NCBI RefSeq assembly: GCF_013030265.1 | Contig: NZ_WPZQ01000001.1 | Coordinates: forward strand, 434,001 to 498,000 | DNA length: 64,000 nucleotides | Direction: 5' to 3' | Source of the DNA: Ruegeria arenilitoris | GTDB taxonomy: Bacteria > Pseudomonadota > Alphaproteobacteria > Rhodobacterales > Rhodobacteraceae | Part shown: in pieces, positions 8,124 through 17,215 of the stretch | How the letters are laid out: the number at the start of each line of letters is the position of its first letter | How positions within the stretch are numbered: the stretch's first letter is position 1 | Notes under the pieces: generated by a model | Seen by the model: only the letters and a program-made list of their open reading frames with translations | The model's database searches: none | Told to the model about the DNA's origin: nothing | Program-made: the position numbers and the translations under genes

Positions 8124-11100
8124 CTATCCGATGGCCAGATGGGCAAATGCCCCTGCTCCGAAACTTGCAGATACCTGCGCCACCTCAAATTCATAGGCGC
8201 CTGCTAGGCCATCCTCTGTTTTCATGGCGCTGGTATATTGCCAATTCGGGGAACTCGTTACTGCTTCGCGCAGAACGGCGTCGTTGGATCGCACCCGCAC
8301 CAGATAGGACTCGCTTTCTTCGCCCAGCGGCACATCCAGTCCGCTCCAGTCATCGCCATCGATGCGCGTACGTCGTATCCAGTCAATCTCATCTCCCGAG
8401 TTCGATCTTTTCACTTTCAGATGTGCGGGCGCATAGGGTCGCAATCCGTTGCCCCGAAAAGTTTCGACCTGATGTACATAAGCCGGGTCTTCGTAGCCCC
8501 GCGTGGCCGGGCCGATCCGATAGTGCTTTGCTATGCGTCTCTCAGTTGGAAGAAGCCCAGTCTGATAGACCCGTTCATCGAGCAGTACGAACATCGAACC
8601 TTCGGGCCATACATCGGGCATCGTGGCGTCTGTACCCAACTGCCCCCGCAATCGCCCGGACAGCGCGTAAACTCCGGTCTCTTTCAATTCTGCATTCGCA
8701 AACTGAAACAGTTCCCAGTTTCCTGTCGTCCCATCTCCTATGGCGGCCAAATTGGCACCGTTCAGCAATGCTGACCGAGGGCGCGATTCCAAAACACCGT
8801 CGATTAGGTTCACACGCAGTGGATTACCCTGATCCCAAAGCCCCGTAGAAGCCTTAAACAACGGGGTTTCAGTAAAGCCGATAACTGCCTGACCCGAGAT
8901 CAATTCGTGTAGCACATAGTCCTCGTCGCTCGCGGCTGCGTAAACTGCTACATTACCGGGCCACGGATCAGCGGTCACAGCCAGATATGGCGCATACGGG
9001 ACTTCGGCCCCTGTGATCAATGGCAGATCCATGAATACGGGCAGCACTGGTACCGGGGCGTTGTAGGGTTTGGCTTTTACCTCGTCATCTGGCAGGTCCG
9101 AGGGTGCATAGACACCCGGCTCGATCCGAACTGCATCCGCCAGTTGCATCTCGGCCTGCTCCAGCCGGTCGATACGGTAAAGAGCCCCCTTATCCTGATC
9201 CGTCCCTGCCAATCGAACCACATCGCCCGCACCCAAGTGCAACAAAGACGGCGGCAAGGCAAACCGGGCTGTTTCGCGCGATGTTCGCGCTTCGCTCAGC
9301 CAGCGCTCAGCCGTTTGACGCCCTTCAGCTCGTGTCATCGACAACGGCATCTCATTCACGGACACGGCATGGGTTTTGTCGTCGGGCAGAATTGCCTCCT
9401 CTGCCACTACATCATGGTCCGCATCCGATTGCACGAACCTCAGGCGCACACGACCGCTCATTTCCGCCTCGGCTTCTCGACGGTACTCAACTGTGCCTTC
9501 AATTTCCGAGCTCATCGCCATTTTGTCCGGGGTAATCTCCTGTACCCCAAACCCGCCCCGCGTTCGGAAATGAAGAATGCCATCACGCTCGATAGCGTCA
9601 AATCCATAGCGAAGCATCAACGGCTGCAGTGCAGCACGCGCGTCCATCACATCTTCAATCGCATACCCGCGGACAACACCATACAGGCGGGAAACATCGA
9701 TTTGCGTAACACCGGCATGATGGCAAATTTCCGTTACAACCGAAGCCAATGAGCGCGAGCCTGATCGTCCGTTCAGCCAATGCCCACGGGCATAGTTGAC
9801 CCCGTCGCTCCATTGTGAACCAAGGTTGGGAAACGTCGGGTACGGTCGCGCATCCCACGCCCAGACATAGGCATTCGACATATCAACCATCCTGCCACCG
9901 TAGTGATGCGACACCGGGTTGTTCTGAGGTGCGTTCCAATAGCCCAATACGGCCTTCAGATACTGAATCTGCATAAAGTCGTCACGCATTCCATTGGAAT
10001 AGCGCGGCAAACTTGATTCCGACGATTTGGGGTCCAGAAACTTGTTCGGCTGGTTCGTGCCCTTGTCGATGGCCGCACACCCCAGTTCGGTAAACCAGAT
10101 CGGCTTTGATCCTGGCACCCAACTCGTCGGCGTCGCCTGCCTGACGCCTCCGATCCGCTCGTGATGCGGTTTGGACCACCAGTTGCTCAGATCCTTGTAA
10201 CGCCAGATCCAAGGCTCATCGTGTTCGTCATCTTTGATCGGAGTTCTGATCTGGGCTTTGGCTTCTTCTGGCGATGCATAGAACCAATCGTAGCCTTCCC
10301 CGCCTTCGACATTGCTGCGCAGATAGTCCAGATCATAGATTGAATGGACACCGGCCTTTGCATCCACGTGCGTATCACCGTCCCGCCAATCTGAGATTGG
10401 CATGTAGTTGTCGATCCCAACGAAATCGATATTTGCATCTGCCCACAAAGGATCGAGGTGAAAATACCTGTCGCCACTGGCATCCTCGGGTTGGTATCCG
10501 AAGTATTCAGACCAGTCCGCCGCATAGCCGATCTTGGTATTAGGCCCAAGAAGCTGACGAACTTCATTTGCTAGCGCGCGTAATTGAGCCACCGCTGGAA
10601 AACCAGACGCCCCCCGGATTTGTGTCAGCCCGCGCATTTCCGAACTGATACAAAACGACTCGACACCACCTGCCGCCTTGCACAAAGCGGCATTGTGCAG
10701 GATGAAACGTCGTAAACCCCAGTCCTGCGGACCGTGATACGAGACTTTACCATTTGCGACCGTAAAGTCGCTGGCTCGGGCGCCGCCAAAGAATGCAGCC
10801 ACTTGTGCATCGGCCGTTGCTGTCTTTTCGGGCGATCCCACGCGTCCCGGAGCCACACTCAAAGATATGCGCCCGCGCCAGGGTAAATGCGGTTGCTCTC
10901 CTGACTCTGACCAGGGATTGGGCAGACCATTCCCTTTCAACTGATCCATCAGAATGAACGGGTAGAACATGACACGCTGACCAGACTGTCGCAGATGCTG
11001 AATAGCCTGCACCACAGCGTCATCCGCCGGAGTACCGCCATAAACCGGCCGATCATTCTCGTGCTTCACGACCTGAGCAGAGTGCCGGGTCAGACCCGCA

Positions 11101-12101
11101 ACCTTCCACGGCATGTTTTCACCGTCTACATCTCCGCGCACTACCTTGGGGGTGATCTTGCACTGACCACAGCGCAGATCACTACCGAACCAGGATACGA
11201 TCAGTGAGGTTGCCCGGCACTCGCGCAATTCGTGCCGCAATGCCCTGACGGAGGTCACCAGATCAGGACGCCCAGAGCGCGAGTTCACATTGGCAGCCCA
11301 GCTGCGACCCTGTCCTTTGGTGTAGTTCACCTGAGTGCTGGCAAGCGCATACTCGCCCGTGCCCGGCATCAGTGCCACACCCTTGATGATCTGACACAGC
11401 GCGTCGGTAAAGCGGGGCATGGTGCCTTGTTCCTGCCGCACAACCTCGAACGAGAACTGCGGTACCCGGTTCCCGTACGCGCCCAGCTGCAGATCTTCTA
11501 TCACCACATAAGCGGTGCCGCGATAAGCTGGAACCTGACCCGTGCCCTCGATGGCTTCAATCAAAGGATCTGGTAACTGATCCGGGCCACCATGATAAAC
11601 TCTCATGTTCAGAGAAGATCGCTCGACCTCTTCTCCATCCGCCCAGATCCGCGCCACATCCGAGATTATCCCGGCGCCCACCGCAATCGCCAGTGATACC
11701 GAATAGCTGTAGGTATGCGTGGTGGTCGTTGTCGTCACCTGTGGCTGTTTCGGCTTGCCTTTGCCGCCACCACCCGTTGTCTGAGTTTGGGTCGACGTGC
11801 TCTTGGTCTCCAGAAAGTCCGAGGCCCAGATCACCTGCCCACCAACGCGCATCCGACCAAACGTTGTGGATACCGGTGCGCCTTCGCCAGTCTCGGTCAG
11901 ACGAAAACGATCCAGGCGGCCAGTCTCGACAACTTCGCTGCCTCCGCCCATGACCGATTGACTCATCAACCGCTGATCAATGACGCGGCCCAGAGTTGCG
12001 CCAATGGCGCGACCGATGACTGCCGTTGAAAGACCTGCGACCGTCCCCCCAATGGATCCCCCGATTGCAGCGCCTGCTGCAGACAAAACGATAGTAGCCA
12101 T
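8124..12101 (-). CDS. GTA g15: baseplate megatron / host-specificity protein
   Basis: 1325 residues, matching the roughly 1300-residue g15 of the R. capsulatus GTA, the megatron at the tail tip that contacts the cell. The N-terminal 50 residues are a small-residue, glycine-rich hydrophobic stretch (AAGAAIGGSIGGTVAGL), as expected for a protein held in the tail. The middle (about 420-750) reads as the TIM-barrel-like domain of GTA proteins (YHGPQDWGLRRFILHNAALC, DFVGIDNYMPISDWRD, WFTELGCAAIDKGTNQPN). The later part resembles the phage tail-protein 3 family. Its ATG shares one base with the g14 stop (TGATG), implying coupled translation. Undisrupted. Confidence 0.93.
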   Translation of the reverse strand: MATIVLSAAGAAIGGSIGGTVAGLSTAVIGRAIGATLGRVIDQRLMSQSVMGGGSEVVETGRLDRFRLTETGEGAPVSTTFGRMRVGGQVIWASDFLETKSTSTQTQTTGGGGKGKPKQPQVTTTTTTHTYSYSVSLAIAVGAGIISDVARIWADGEEVERSSLNMRVYHGGPDQLPDPLIEAIEGTGQVPAYRGTAYVVIEDLQLGAYGNRVPQFSFEVVRQEQGTMPRFTDALCQIIKGVALMPGTGEYALASTQVNYTKGQGRSWAANVNSRSGRPDLVTSVRALRHELRECRATSLIVSWFGSDLRCGQCKITPKVVRGDVDGENMPWKVAGLTRHSAQVVKHENDRPVYGGTPADDAVVQAIQHLRQSGQRVMFYPFILMDQLKGNGLPNPWSESGEQPHLPWRGRISLSVAPGRVGSPEKTATADAQVAAFFGGARASDFTVANGKVSYHGPQDWGLRRFILHNAALCKAAGGVESFCISSEMRGLTQIRGASGFPAVAQLRALANEVRQLLGPNTKIGYAADWSEYFGYQPEDASGDRYFHLDPLWADANIDFVGIDNYMPISDWRDGDTHVDAKAGVHSIYDLDYLRSNVEGGEGYDWFYASPEEAKAQIRTPIKDDEHDEPWIWRYKDLSNWWSKPHHERIGGVRQATPTSWVPGSKPIWFTELGCAAIDKGTNQPNKFLDPKSSESSLPRYSNGMRDDFMQIQYLKAVLGYWNAPQNNPVSHHYGGRMVDMSNAYVWAWDARPYPTFPNLGSQWSDGVNYARGHWLNGRSGSRSLASVVTEICHHAGVTQIDVSRLYGVVRGYAIEDVMDARAALQPLMLRYGFDAIERDGILHFRTRGGFGVQEITPDKMAMSSEIEGTVEYRREAEAEMSGRVRLRFVQSDADHDVVAEEAILPDDKTHAVSVNEMPLSMTRAEGRQTAERWLSEARTSRETARFALPPSLLHLGAGDVVRLAGTDQDKGALYRIDRLEQAEMQLADAVRIEPGVYAPSDLPDDEVKAKPYNAPVPVLPVFMDLPLITGAEVPYAPYLAVTADPWPGNVAVYAAASDEDYVLHELISGQAVIGFTETPLFKASTGLWDQGNPLRVNLIDGVLESRPRSALLNGANLAAIGDGTTGNWELFQFANAELKETGVYALSGRLRGQLGTDATMPDVWPEGSMFVLLDERVYQTGLLPTERRIAKHYRIGPATRGYEDPAYVHQVETFRGNGLRPYAPAHLKVKRSNSGDEIDWIRRTRIDGDDWSGLDVPLGEESESYLVRVRSNDAVLREAVTSSPNWQYTSAMKTEDGLAGAYEFEVAQVSASFGAGAFAHLAIG

Positions 12102-12547
12102 CAGCCATTCTCCAGCGGGAATTCAAAACAAGCGACGACCCGGCGTCGCCAAGGATCGCTTAATGTGTTCTCGACAACGCCATGCCCGGAATATGCGTGG
12201 ATGAAGCGCGGCACTGCACCATCAGCGCTTACGATGCCCAGATGCTTGGCCACACTCTGGTCGCGCATCCTAAACAAAAGGACATCGCCGACCCGCATGT
12301 CGGCCGCATTCTTTTCGACAAGGTGTCTTTGTGCAGCGGCCCACATGCGCTCTTCACCCTGCGGTTCGGACCAATCCATGCTGTAGACGGGTACTGCCTC
12401 TGGCTCGTGTCCCATGACGGAGCGCCACACACCACGCAAGAGGCCCAGGCAATCCGCCCCAGCCCCCCGAACCGAGGCCTGGTGGACATAGGGCGTTCCG
12501 AGCCAACGCCTGGCCTCGGCGACGATGGATTGCTGTGAAACGCTCAT
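12101..12547 (-). CDS. GTA g14: NlpC/P60 cell-wall peptidase
   Basis: 148 residues of an NlpC/P60-type cysteine peptidase, thought to cut peptidoglycan when the particle delivers DNA. Seen: catalytic Cys in GADCLGLLRGVW (C33), and histidines in KHLGIVSADG and FIHAYSGHG, of which one is the catalytic base. The start overlaps the g13 stop by four bases (ATGA). Family annotation is the phage cell-wall peptidase type found in GTA clusters. Confidence 0.93.
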   Translation of the reverse strand: MSVSQQSIVAEARRWLGTPYVHQASVRGAGADCLGLLRGVWRSVMGHEPEAVPVYSMDWSEPQGEERMWAAAQRHLVEKNAADMRVGDVLLFRMRDQSVAKHLGIVSADGAVPRFIHAYSGHGVVENTLSDPWRRRVVACFEFPLENG

Positions 12548-13431
12548 CTCCTGCTACCCCCTTTGTTGGGCCTGCCGGATTTGGGCACAGCCATCACCCA
12601 ATCTTCTTCGGGAAGATCCGGGAAACCCTGAAAATTCAGAAGATTGTTGAACTTTAACCGGCAGGTATTCATGGCCTTGTCACATCCCGCCAGCAAACGA
12701 ACCCGGTCACCCGCCGCCACAGGCGCATTGATGCCAGACCACAAAGTCACCTCGCGTCCGCCCTCAATCCGCCGGTCCAGTTTGATAGAAGCCCACAACC
12801 CTTTGGCCTGACCGGACAGGACATCCAACCTTCCCCGCTTGAACCAATCGTCCAAGGGCTCAATTCCGCCGCGCAGCACCAAAAAAGTTCCGCTCTCGGC
12901 TTTGGCCACCTCTGCCTCGGCTGAATGACCCGGCTTATTCAAATCGATCTGGCACGAGCTATCCCCAAGAACGGCGGTGCAAGGTTTCTGATAGATGCGC
13001 CCCATGGGGCGGTTCAATAGATCAGTCAGCCCGCGCAGCTCGGCATGAAATGCCCCACCGCCCCGCCGCAGTTCACCAATCGTTCCTCTGAACTGCAGCA
13101 CACGTTGCTCGGGCGTGGTCCAATTGACCAACCACGCCCGCACTTCGGCCCCGTCAAAGCGGCCAGCCTCGATGTCCTCTTCGCGAACGGCGGCATCCGA
13201 CAGAGCACCCATGGCCTCGGAATTGTCGATCGACAATCCGGTTGCCTGCTCAATCGCGGCAGCGGTCAAACCGCTACTTGCCCGAAAGGCCACCCCCTCA
13301 AAGCTCAGCTCCATGTCATGGTCAGTAAAGCCAAAAACCTCTCCGTCGGTGCGTTTGATCGCCCAGCACCGACAGGTCGTCGTCAACCCGCTTTCCAAAT
13401 GGGTCTGCAGTCCCTGCTTGTCACCACTCAT
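12544..13431 (-). CDS. GTA g13: tail hub protein (DUF2163)
   Basis: 295 residues of the DUF2163 family. In the R. capsulatus GTA structure the g13 product is a hub of the baseplate; I recall that it carries an iron-sulfur cluster. Cysteines that could be ligands are seen in KPCTAVLGDSSCQID and LLAGCDKAMNTCRLKF. The last part NNLLNFQGFPDLPEEDW is the conserved end of the family. ATG at 13431 shares one base with the g12 stop. Confidence 0.92.
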   Translation of the reverse strand: MSGDKQGLQTHLESGLTTTCRCWAIKRTDGEVFGFTDHDMELSFEGVAFRASSGLTAAAIEQATGLSIDNSEAMGALSDAAVREEDIEAGRFDGAEVRAWLVNWTTPEQRVLQFRGTIGELRRGGGAFHAELRGLTDLLNRPMGRIYQKPCTAVLGDSSCQIDLNKPGHSAEAEVAKAESGTFLVLRGGIEPLDDWFKRGRLDVLSGQAKGLWASIKLDRRIEGGREVTLWSGINAPVAAGDRVRLLAGCDKAMNTCRLKFNNLLNFQGFPDLPEEDWVMAVPKSGRPNKGGSRR

Positions 13432-14063
13432 CAGACCCGCACCTCCACTACAGGGACATTCGGAACGTCTCCTGCCTGAAAGCTCGCAACGCTGGTTTGA
13501 ATCTTGTCGGTGTCAAATCGCACCGGCACATCGAATTCAAAACCGGCCGTAATCTCAACCTCATCGGGTGGCGCATTCTCGAAGGTAACCACGCCACTAG
13601 TGAGATTAATCTCAAAGTCCGTCCCCTCGCGCATTTCATCTTGCTCGAGGCCAAGCTTTACCGTTCCAAGTACCGGCTTCACGATCGGGCGCACATAGCT
13701 GAACCCGCCCGAACTGTAAGTCTTGATTAACTGAAACTCAGTCTGTTTCCCATCACCCCGTGCGATGATCTGATCGGCTTTGTCCACATCAGCCGAAGAC
13801 GCGCCGGATTTGTAATCGGACCAGTCTTTCCAACGGAATCCATACATCTGACCTTGACGCGCTTCGAAAAACGAAATCAGGGTTTCGATGTCATCCAGTG
13901 ATCGCATTCCCAACCCCGCATCATAGCGGCGACGGGAATGCGCCCAGGGCGTGTTCCGCTCCTCAAAACCATTTGCCAGCGTCACGATGTCGGTTCGTCG
14001 TTCAGGCCCTCCGACCGAGCCGAAACTCAGACTTGCGGGAAATCTCACCTCGTGAAAATTCAT
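13431..14063 (-). CDS. GTA g12: distal tail protein (DUF2460)
   Basis: 210 residues, DUF2460 family, beginning MNFHEVRFPASLSFGSVGGP, which is the characteristic N-terminus of this GTA protein. Seen: the R-R-x-Y-D-A-G segment (SRRRYDAGLG) and F-x-A-R-x-G-x-x-Y-G-F-R-W-K-D-W-S-D-Y. In the known GTA it forms a ring at the distal tail joining tube and baseplate. A good ribosome site (GGGGAGCAGGTC) precedes the ATG. It lies 15 bases after g11. Confidence 0.93.
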   Translation of the reverse strand: MNFHEVRFPASLSFGSVGGPERRTDIVTLANGFEERNTPWAHSRRRYDAGLGMRSLDDIETLISFFEARQGQMYGFRWKDWSDYKSGASSADVDKADQIIARGDGKQTEFQLIKTYSSGGFSYVRPIVKPVLGTVKLGLEQDEMREGTDFEINLTSGVVTFENAPPDEVEITAGFEFDVPVRFDTDKIQTSVASFQAGDVPNVPVVEVRV

Positions 14064-14078
14064 GACCTGCTCCCCTGA

Positions 14079-14741
14079 TTATCTGTTGCGATTGCCGCGC
14101 CCCAGAGCACGGCTCATTTGTGCTGCAATCTGACTTTGGCTACGGCGGAAACCCTGTACGTCAGGCGTGGTGATGTTCATCACCACACTCACTGCGCGAC
14201 CGCCGCCAGAGTTACGGACACCCAATTTTCCATCAGGACCACGGGCCAGCGGGATGATCGCTTCTGGGCCGGCCTCACCCATTAGACCGGTGCCACCCCG
14301 CATCGGAAAGGTGGTCGGCCCGCTGACCACCCCTCCATTTGCAAAAGGCATCACCCTGCCTTGTGAAAAGCTGCCGCCATCTGCGAAGGGCAGAATGCCC
14401 TGCACCAATCCGCCCACGGTGTTGGCCAAAATTCCACCGAAGTGGTCCGTCACAGGCTTGATCGCTGCCGAATATGCAGTGCGGATCATCGAGTTTTTGA
14501 GCACATCCAAGGCGTCCGACAGGTTCATCCCATCCAGCACGACCCCATCAAAGGCTTTGCGCAACCCGCTGGACATGCCGCGTTCCAGCGTGGCAACGTC
14601 CTTACCCGTTTCCTCAAAAGCGGCGCTGATCCGTTTCATCTGCCCATCAAAGGCCGCCGCCATGGTTGCCGCATCACCCAGCGAGTCGCCCAGCGCCTCG
14701 CCACGCTCCTGCAGATCCTCCAACCCATCACGATCCGTCAT
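14079..14741 (-). CDS. GTA g11: tail tape-measure protein
   Basis: 220 residues when started at ATG 14741, which follows AAGGAGAGCGTG. A longer in-frame reading exists but lacks such a site. N-terminal half is helical. The C-terminal half is glycine-rich (ADGGSFSQGRVMPFANGGVV, GEAGPEAIIPLARGPDG), the usual end of lambda-type tape-measure proteins. The GTA version is short, in keeping with a short tail. The start overlaps the g10.1 stop by 14 bases. Confidence 0.9.
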   Translation of the reverse strand: MTDRDGLEDLQERGEALGDSLGDAATMAAAFDGQMKRISAAFEETGKDVATLERGMSSGLRKAFDGVVLDGMNLSDALDVLKNSMIRTAYSAAIKPVTDHFGGILANTVGGLVQGILPFADGGSFSQGRVMPFANGGVVSGPTTFPMRGGTGLMGEAGPEAIIPLARGPDGKLGVRNSGGGRAVSVVMNITTPDVQGFRRSQSQIAAQMSRALGRGNRNR

Positions 14742-14937
14742 CACGCTCTCCTTGTTCCTTGTCCGGATAAGCCGACAGCAACGCATCCAGGCCTGCCCGG
14801 TTCATCGCGGGGATCCCCGCGCCTTGCCCCAACATCAGCCGCAACTCAGCCGGTGTCAGACGCCAGAACTGGTCTGGCGTCAGACGCAGGCCAACAAACC
14901 CAGCCCGCATCAGGACGGGCCAGTCGAACCCGCTCAT
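14728..14937 (-). CDS. GTA g10.1: tail assembly chaperone
   Basis: 69 residues of the small phage tail-assembly-chaperone family of GTA clusters: FDWPVLMRAGFVGLRLTPDQFWRLTP in the N-terminal half is the family signature. It likely acts with g10 in tail assembly, as paired G/GT chaperones do in phages. It starts 4 bases inside the g10 end and overlaps g11. Confidence 0.85.
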   Translation of the reverse strand: MSGFDWPVLMRAGFVGLRLTPDQFWRLTPAELRLMLGQGAGIPAMNRAGLDALLSAYPDKEQGERDDGS

Positions 14938-15254
14938 ACTTGCTCGGGGACCATGAAGGCCCGCGCCAACAACTCAGCCGCCGCGCGCGCGCCCGCCAGC
15001 GGACCGCCTTCGATTTCGGCGCTCAGCAAATCGGATCGGGTAACCTTGGCCCCACCACCCCTCAGTCCGGCCACAATCAATGCCAGCACATCACCGCTGG
15101 AATAGGCTCCACCTTCGAACCGTTGCACCAGTTCAACCAATGATCCCGCCCCCAGTTCTTTTTCCAGTTCCGCCAAGGCACCCAAAGTCAGCTTGAGCAC
15201 ATGCCGCTCTTCATCGATGGTCAGTGCCACCTCACCCGTCCAAGGATTGGCCAT
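14934..15254 (-). CDS. GTA g10: tail assembly (gp10 family)
   Basis: 106 residues beginning MANPWTGEVALTIDEERHVLKLTLGALAELE, typical of the GTA gp10 family. Contains VLALIVAGLRGGG in the middle. The role is inferred from position between the tail-tube gene and g10.1/tape measure: a tail-assembly chaperone partner. No catalytic motif is visible. The stop overlaps the g10.1 start by four bases. Confidence 0.88.
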   Translation of the reverse strand: MANPWTGEVALTIDEERHVLKLTLGALAELEKELGAGSLVELVQRFEGGAYSSGDVLALIVAGLRGGGAKVTRSDLLSAEIEGGPLAGARAAAELLARAFMVPEQV

Positions 15255-15257
15255 TGG

Positions 15258-15671
15258 TCAAAGCGCCGTGAATGTCAGAGCGCCCGCGCTCGCCATGCTC
15301 ATCTCGTAAGTCGCCTCGCCATTGTGCGAGCCCGCATATTCGATGCCGGTCACCTGAAAAGGCCCCTCTACGATACCGAAATCAGGGATGATTACCTGAA
15401 AGCCTGGCGTCTCCCCGTCAAAGAACAGCTGCCTCGCCCGTTCATCCGTTCCTGCATCCTTGAACACACCCGAACCCGAAATAGCTGCAGACTTGACACC
15501 CGCCCCCGACAACAGTTCTCGCCATCCGCCCTGACTTTCTAGAGATGTCACGTCCACACTTTCGGCATTGAAACTGATCCGCGTGGCGCGCAGCCCCGCA
15601 ATTGTCTCGAACAGACCCGATCCGTTCATGTCTACTTTAACCAGTAGGTCCTTACCGTTCTGGGCACCCAT
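15258..15671 (-). CDS. GTA g9: major tail (tube) protein
   Basis: 137 residues starting MGAQNGKDLLVKVDMNGSG. The ATG at 15671 has GGAGAGAGC upstream. It resembles the TP901-1/GTA major tail proteins: beta-rich, with GLRATRISFNAESVDVTSLESQGGWRELL, the typical T-S-x-E-S-x-G-W-R-E-L segment. It polymerises to form the tail tube. Placed between tail terminator g8 and g10, three bases before the latter. Confidence 0.93.
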   Translation of the reverse strand: MGAQNGKDLLVKVDMNGSGLFETIAGLRATRISFNAESVDVTSLESQGGWRELLSGAGVKSAAISGSGVFKDAGTDERARQLFFDGETPGFQVIIPDFGIVEGPFQVTGIEYAGSHNGEATYEMSMASAGALTFTAL

Positions 15672-15691
15672 ATGCTCTCTCCAATGATTGC

Positions 15692-16105
15692 TTAGTTGTC
15701 TTCCACTCGCGCGCGAAATCTCAGATCGATCTGACGAATTGCGCCACCAGTACCGGTACGCCTGGCCGAAGCACGCTCGAACCACAGCCCTACAAGCCGG
15801 CCACGATCCAAGGTCAAAGGCGCATCCTCGAGCGCATCACAGACCGCGCCAGCCAGTATTTTGGCCGCGCCAAACCCGGCTGCTTCGGATACCACCGAAA
15901 CCGTGAACCGATGCACCGCGCCCGCGCCGGACCGGTCCGAGGCTTCACGAACCTCTTCCGGACCCAGCGACACATAAGTCTGGGGAACTGTCCCCGTGGG
16001 CACGGCGTCATAGATCGCACCGCTGGATTGCGCGCTGACTTGCGCGTCGTTCGAAAGCTGTTGAAACACTGCCGCTTGCAAAGCAGCTGAAACGCCATAG
16101 CTCAT
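15692..16105 (-). CDS. GTA g8: tail terminator (DUF3168)
   Basis: 137 residues, DUF3168 family (begins MSYGVSAALQAAVFQQLSND; later GSRF-like GAVHRFTVSVVSEAAGF). These proteins cap the tail tube where it meets the head. ATG overlaps the g7 stop (ATGA). The order head closure, tail terminator, tail tube is the standard siphophage order. Confidence 0.92.
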   Translation of the reverse strand: MSYGVSAALQAAVFQQLSNDAQVSAQSSGAIYDAVPTGTVPQTYVSLGPEEVREASDRSGAGAVHRFTVSVVSEAAGFGAAKILAGAVCDALEDAPLTLDRGRLVGLWFERASARRTGTGGAIRQIDLRFRARVEDN

Positions 16106-16440
16106 GCCGCCACCTCTTCATCAGCAAAGCAGGTCAGGTAGTGACCTCGAGCGTCCCGATCCGCGACAGCGCGAATTACGAAACGGCGCTCACCCTCGCG
16201 AAATCGCTGATCCGGTGCAGGCCGCATCGTCGATCCCTGGGGTGCATTCCGCACCACGATGCGATAGCTAACCCGCGAAACAGGCACTCCGGCGATTGAT
16301 CGCTCTGCACCAGTACGGGCAGTGATCTCGGCCCAATGCTCTCCCAAAGCCTCCCAGGTCTCGGTGTATCCACCCGCTCCGTCAGCAGTTCTCACTGGTG
16401 ACTCCAGCACCAGCTTCCGGTTCAAATACGGTGCTTTCAT
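16102..16440 (-). CDS. GTA g7: head closure / stopper protein
   Basis: 112 residues from the ATG at 16440, which overlaps the g6 stop (ATGA). A longer reading upstream would run into g6 and is not supported. Begins MKAPYLNRKLVLESPVRTADGAGGYTETWEALG, the signature of the SPP1-type head-closure (stopper) family, in which a beta-barrel plugs the portal channel. RFVIRAVADRDARGHYLTC is the conserved end. Confidence 0.9.
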   Translation of the reverse strand: MKAPYLNRKLVLESPVRTADGAGGYTETWEALGEHWAEITARTGAERSIAGVPVSRVSYRIVVRNAPQGSTMRPAPDQRFREGERRFVIRAVADRDARGHYLTCFADEEVAA

Positions 16441-17036
16441 CGCGCCACCCCTGCCCCAAAGCGCACCATGCGGTAGCGCTGGATCAGACTGGTCACACCA
16501 AAGGGCATGCACCCATCCCCCAGTGCGGTTTCATCTCTATATTCATAGTAATGCGCCGCCAGCAGCAGTACCGCCTGACCAAGATCAGCTGGCAGGCCAC
16601 CCCAATCAGTTGCCATGCCTGCAACAAAGACAATCTTGACGGAACCTCCGATCGAGACCGCAGGCAGACTCGCACCTTTGGGGCGCAATCTGGGCCGCTG
16701 ACTATCCCGCTCCAACCGATAGGCATCAGTCGCCACGGCGGTTTCAGATCCTGCGGCATCCGACATCGTCACCACAGATATCTCCGTCACCGGGGCAACA
16801 GGTAACACCTCACCTACTTGGTCGCGCCATTTGTTCAGGCTCCACGAGAACTCGCGCTCGATCAGAACCTTGCCTGTGCGCGCCTCAATCGCTGCGATCG
16901 CTGCCCGCAAGAACCCCTTCAATACTTCGTCCTGCACGCTGGCTTCGGTGAAACCCGTTCCCAGCCGCAGGTGTGCTTTGAACTGATCTACCGGCAGCGC
17001 CGCATCCGCGATGGCGGTTTCTTCGATCAACATCAT
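16437..17036 (-). CDS. GTA g6: head-tail adaptor
   Basis: 199 residues from ATG 17036, preceded by GGAG at 7 bases. Begins MMLIEETAIADAALPVDQFKAHLRLG, the start of GTA gp6/HK97 gp6-type connector proteins, helical and binding under the portal ring. FVAGMATDWGGLPADLGQAVLLLAAHYYEYRDE is the conserved C-terminal helix. It is separated from g5 by about 170 bases of strongly structured DNA, unlike the tight packing elsewhere in the operon. Confidence 0.9.
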   Translation of the reverse strand: MMLIEETAIADAALPVDQFKAHLRLGTGFTEASVQDEVLKGFLRAAIAAIEARTGKVLIEREFSWSLNKWRDQVGEVLPVAPVTEISVVTMSDAAGSETAVATDAYRLERDSQRPRLRPKGASLPAVSIGGSVKIVFVAGMATDWGGLPADLGQAVLLLAAHYYEYRDETALGDGCMPFGVTSLIQRYRMVRFGAGVAR

Positions 17037-17123
17037 CCATTCACTCCGCAATCTCGGACCCCTCCGGGGCCGCTTCTTGGAAAATGACGGGCACGCGCCG
17101 CCCCACGTTGCTCGGACGGAGGG

Positions 17124-17215
17124 GAGCAGCTAGACAACGCAGGGGATTCACCCCGGCTCGCGCCCGCCGTCCGAGGGGCACTAGACCCCTCGGATCCGTC
17201 ACCGCTTAGGCGGTG
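17124..17215 (-). promoter_or_regulatory. Hairpin cluster after the capsid gene
   Basis: Three inverted repeats follow g5. CACCGC/GCGGTG (17200-17215, spanning the g5 stop codon). CCGAGGGG/CCCCTCGG (17171-17193, 7-base loop). A shorter GGGG/CCCC pair lies near 17140-17152. None has a T-run on the minus strand. Such hairpins can stabilise the upstream capsid mRNA or partly stop transcription into g6-g15. Confidence 0.5.

Noticed and set aside
9104-9752. Long open frames on the plus strand within g15
   Set aside because: Antisense shadows of g15 with no ribosome site or recognisable domain.
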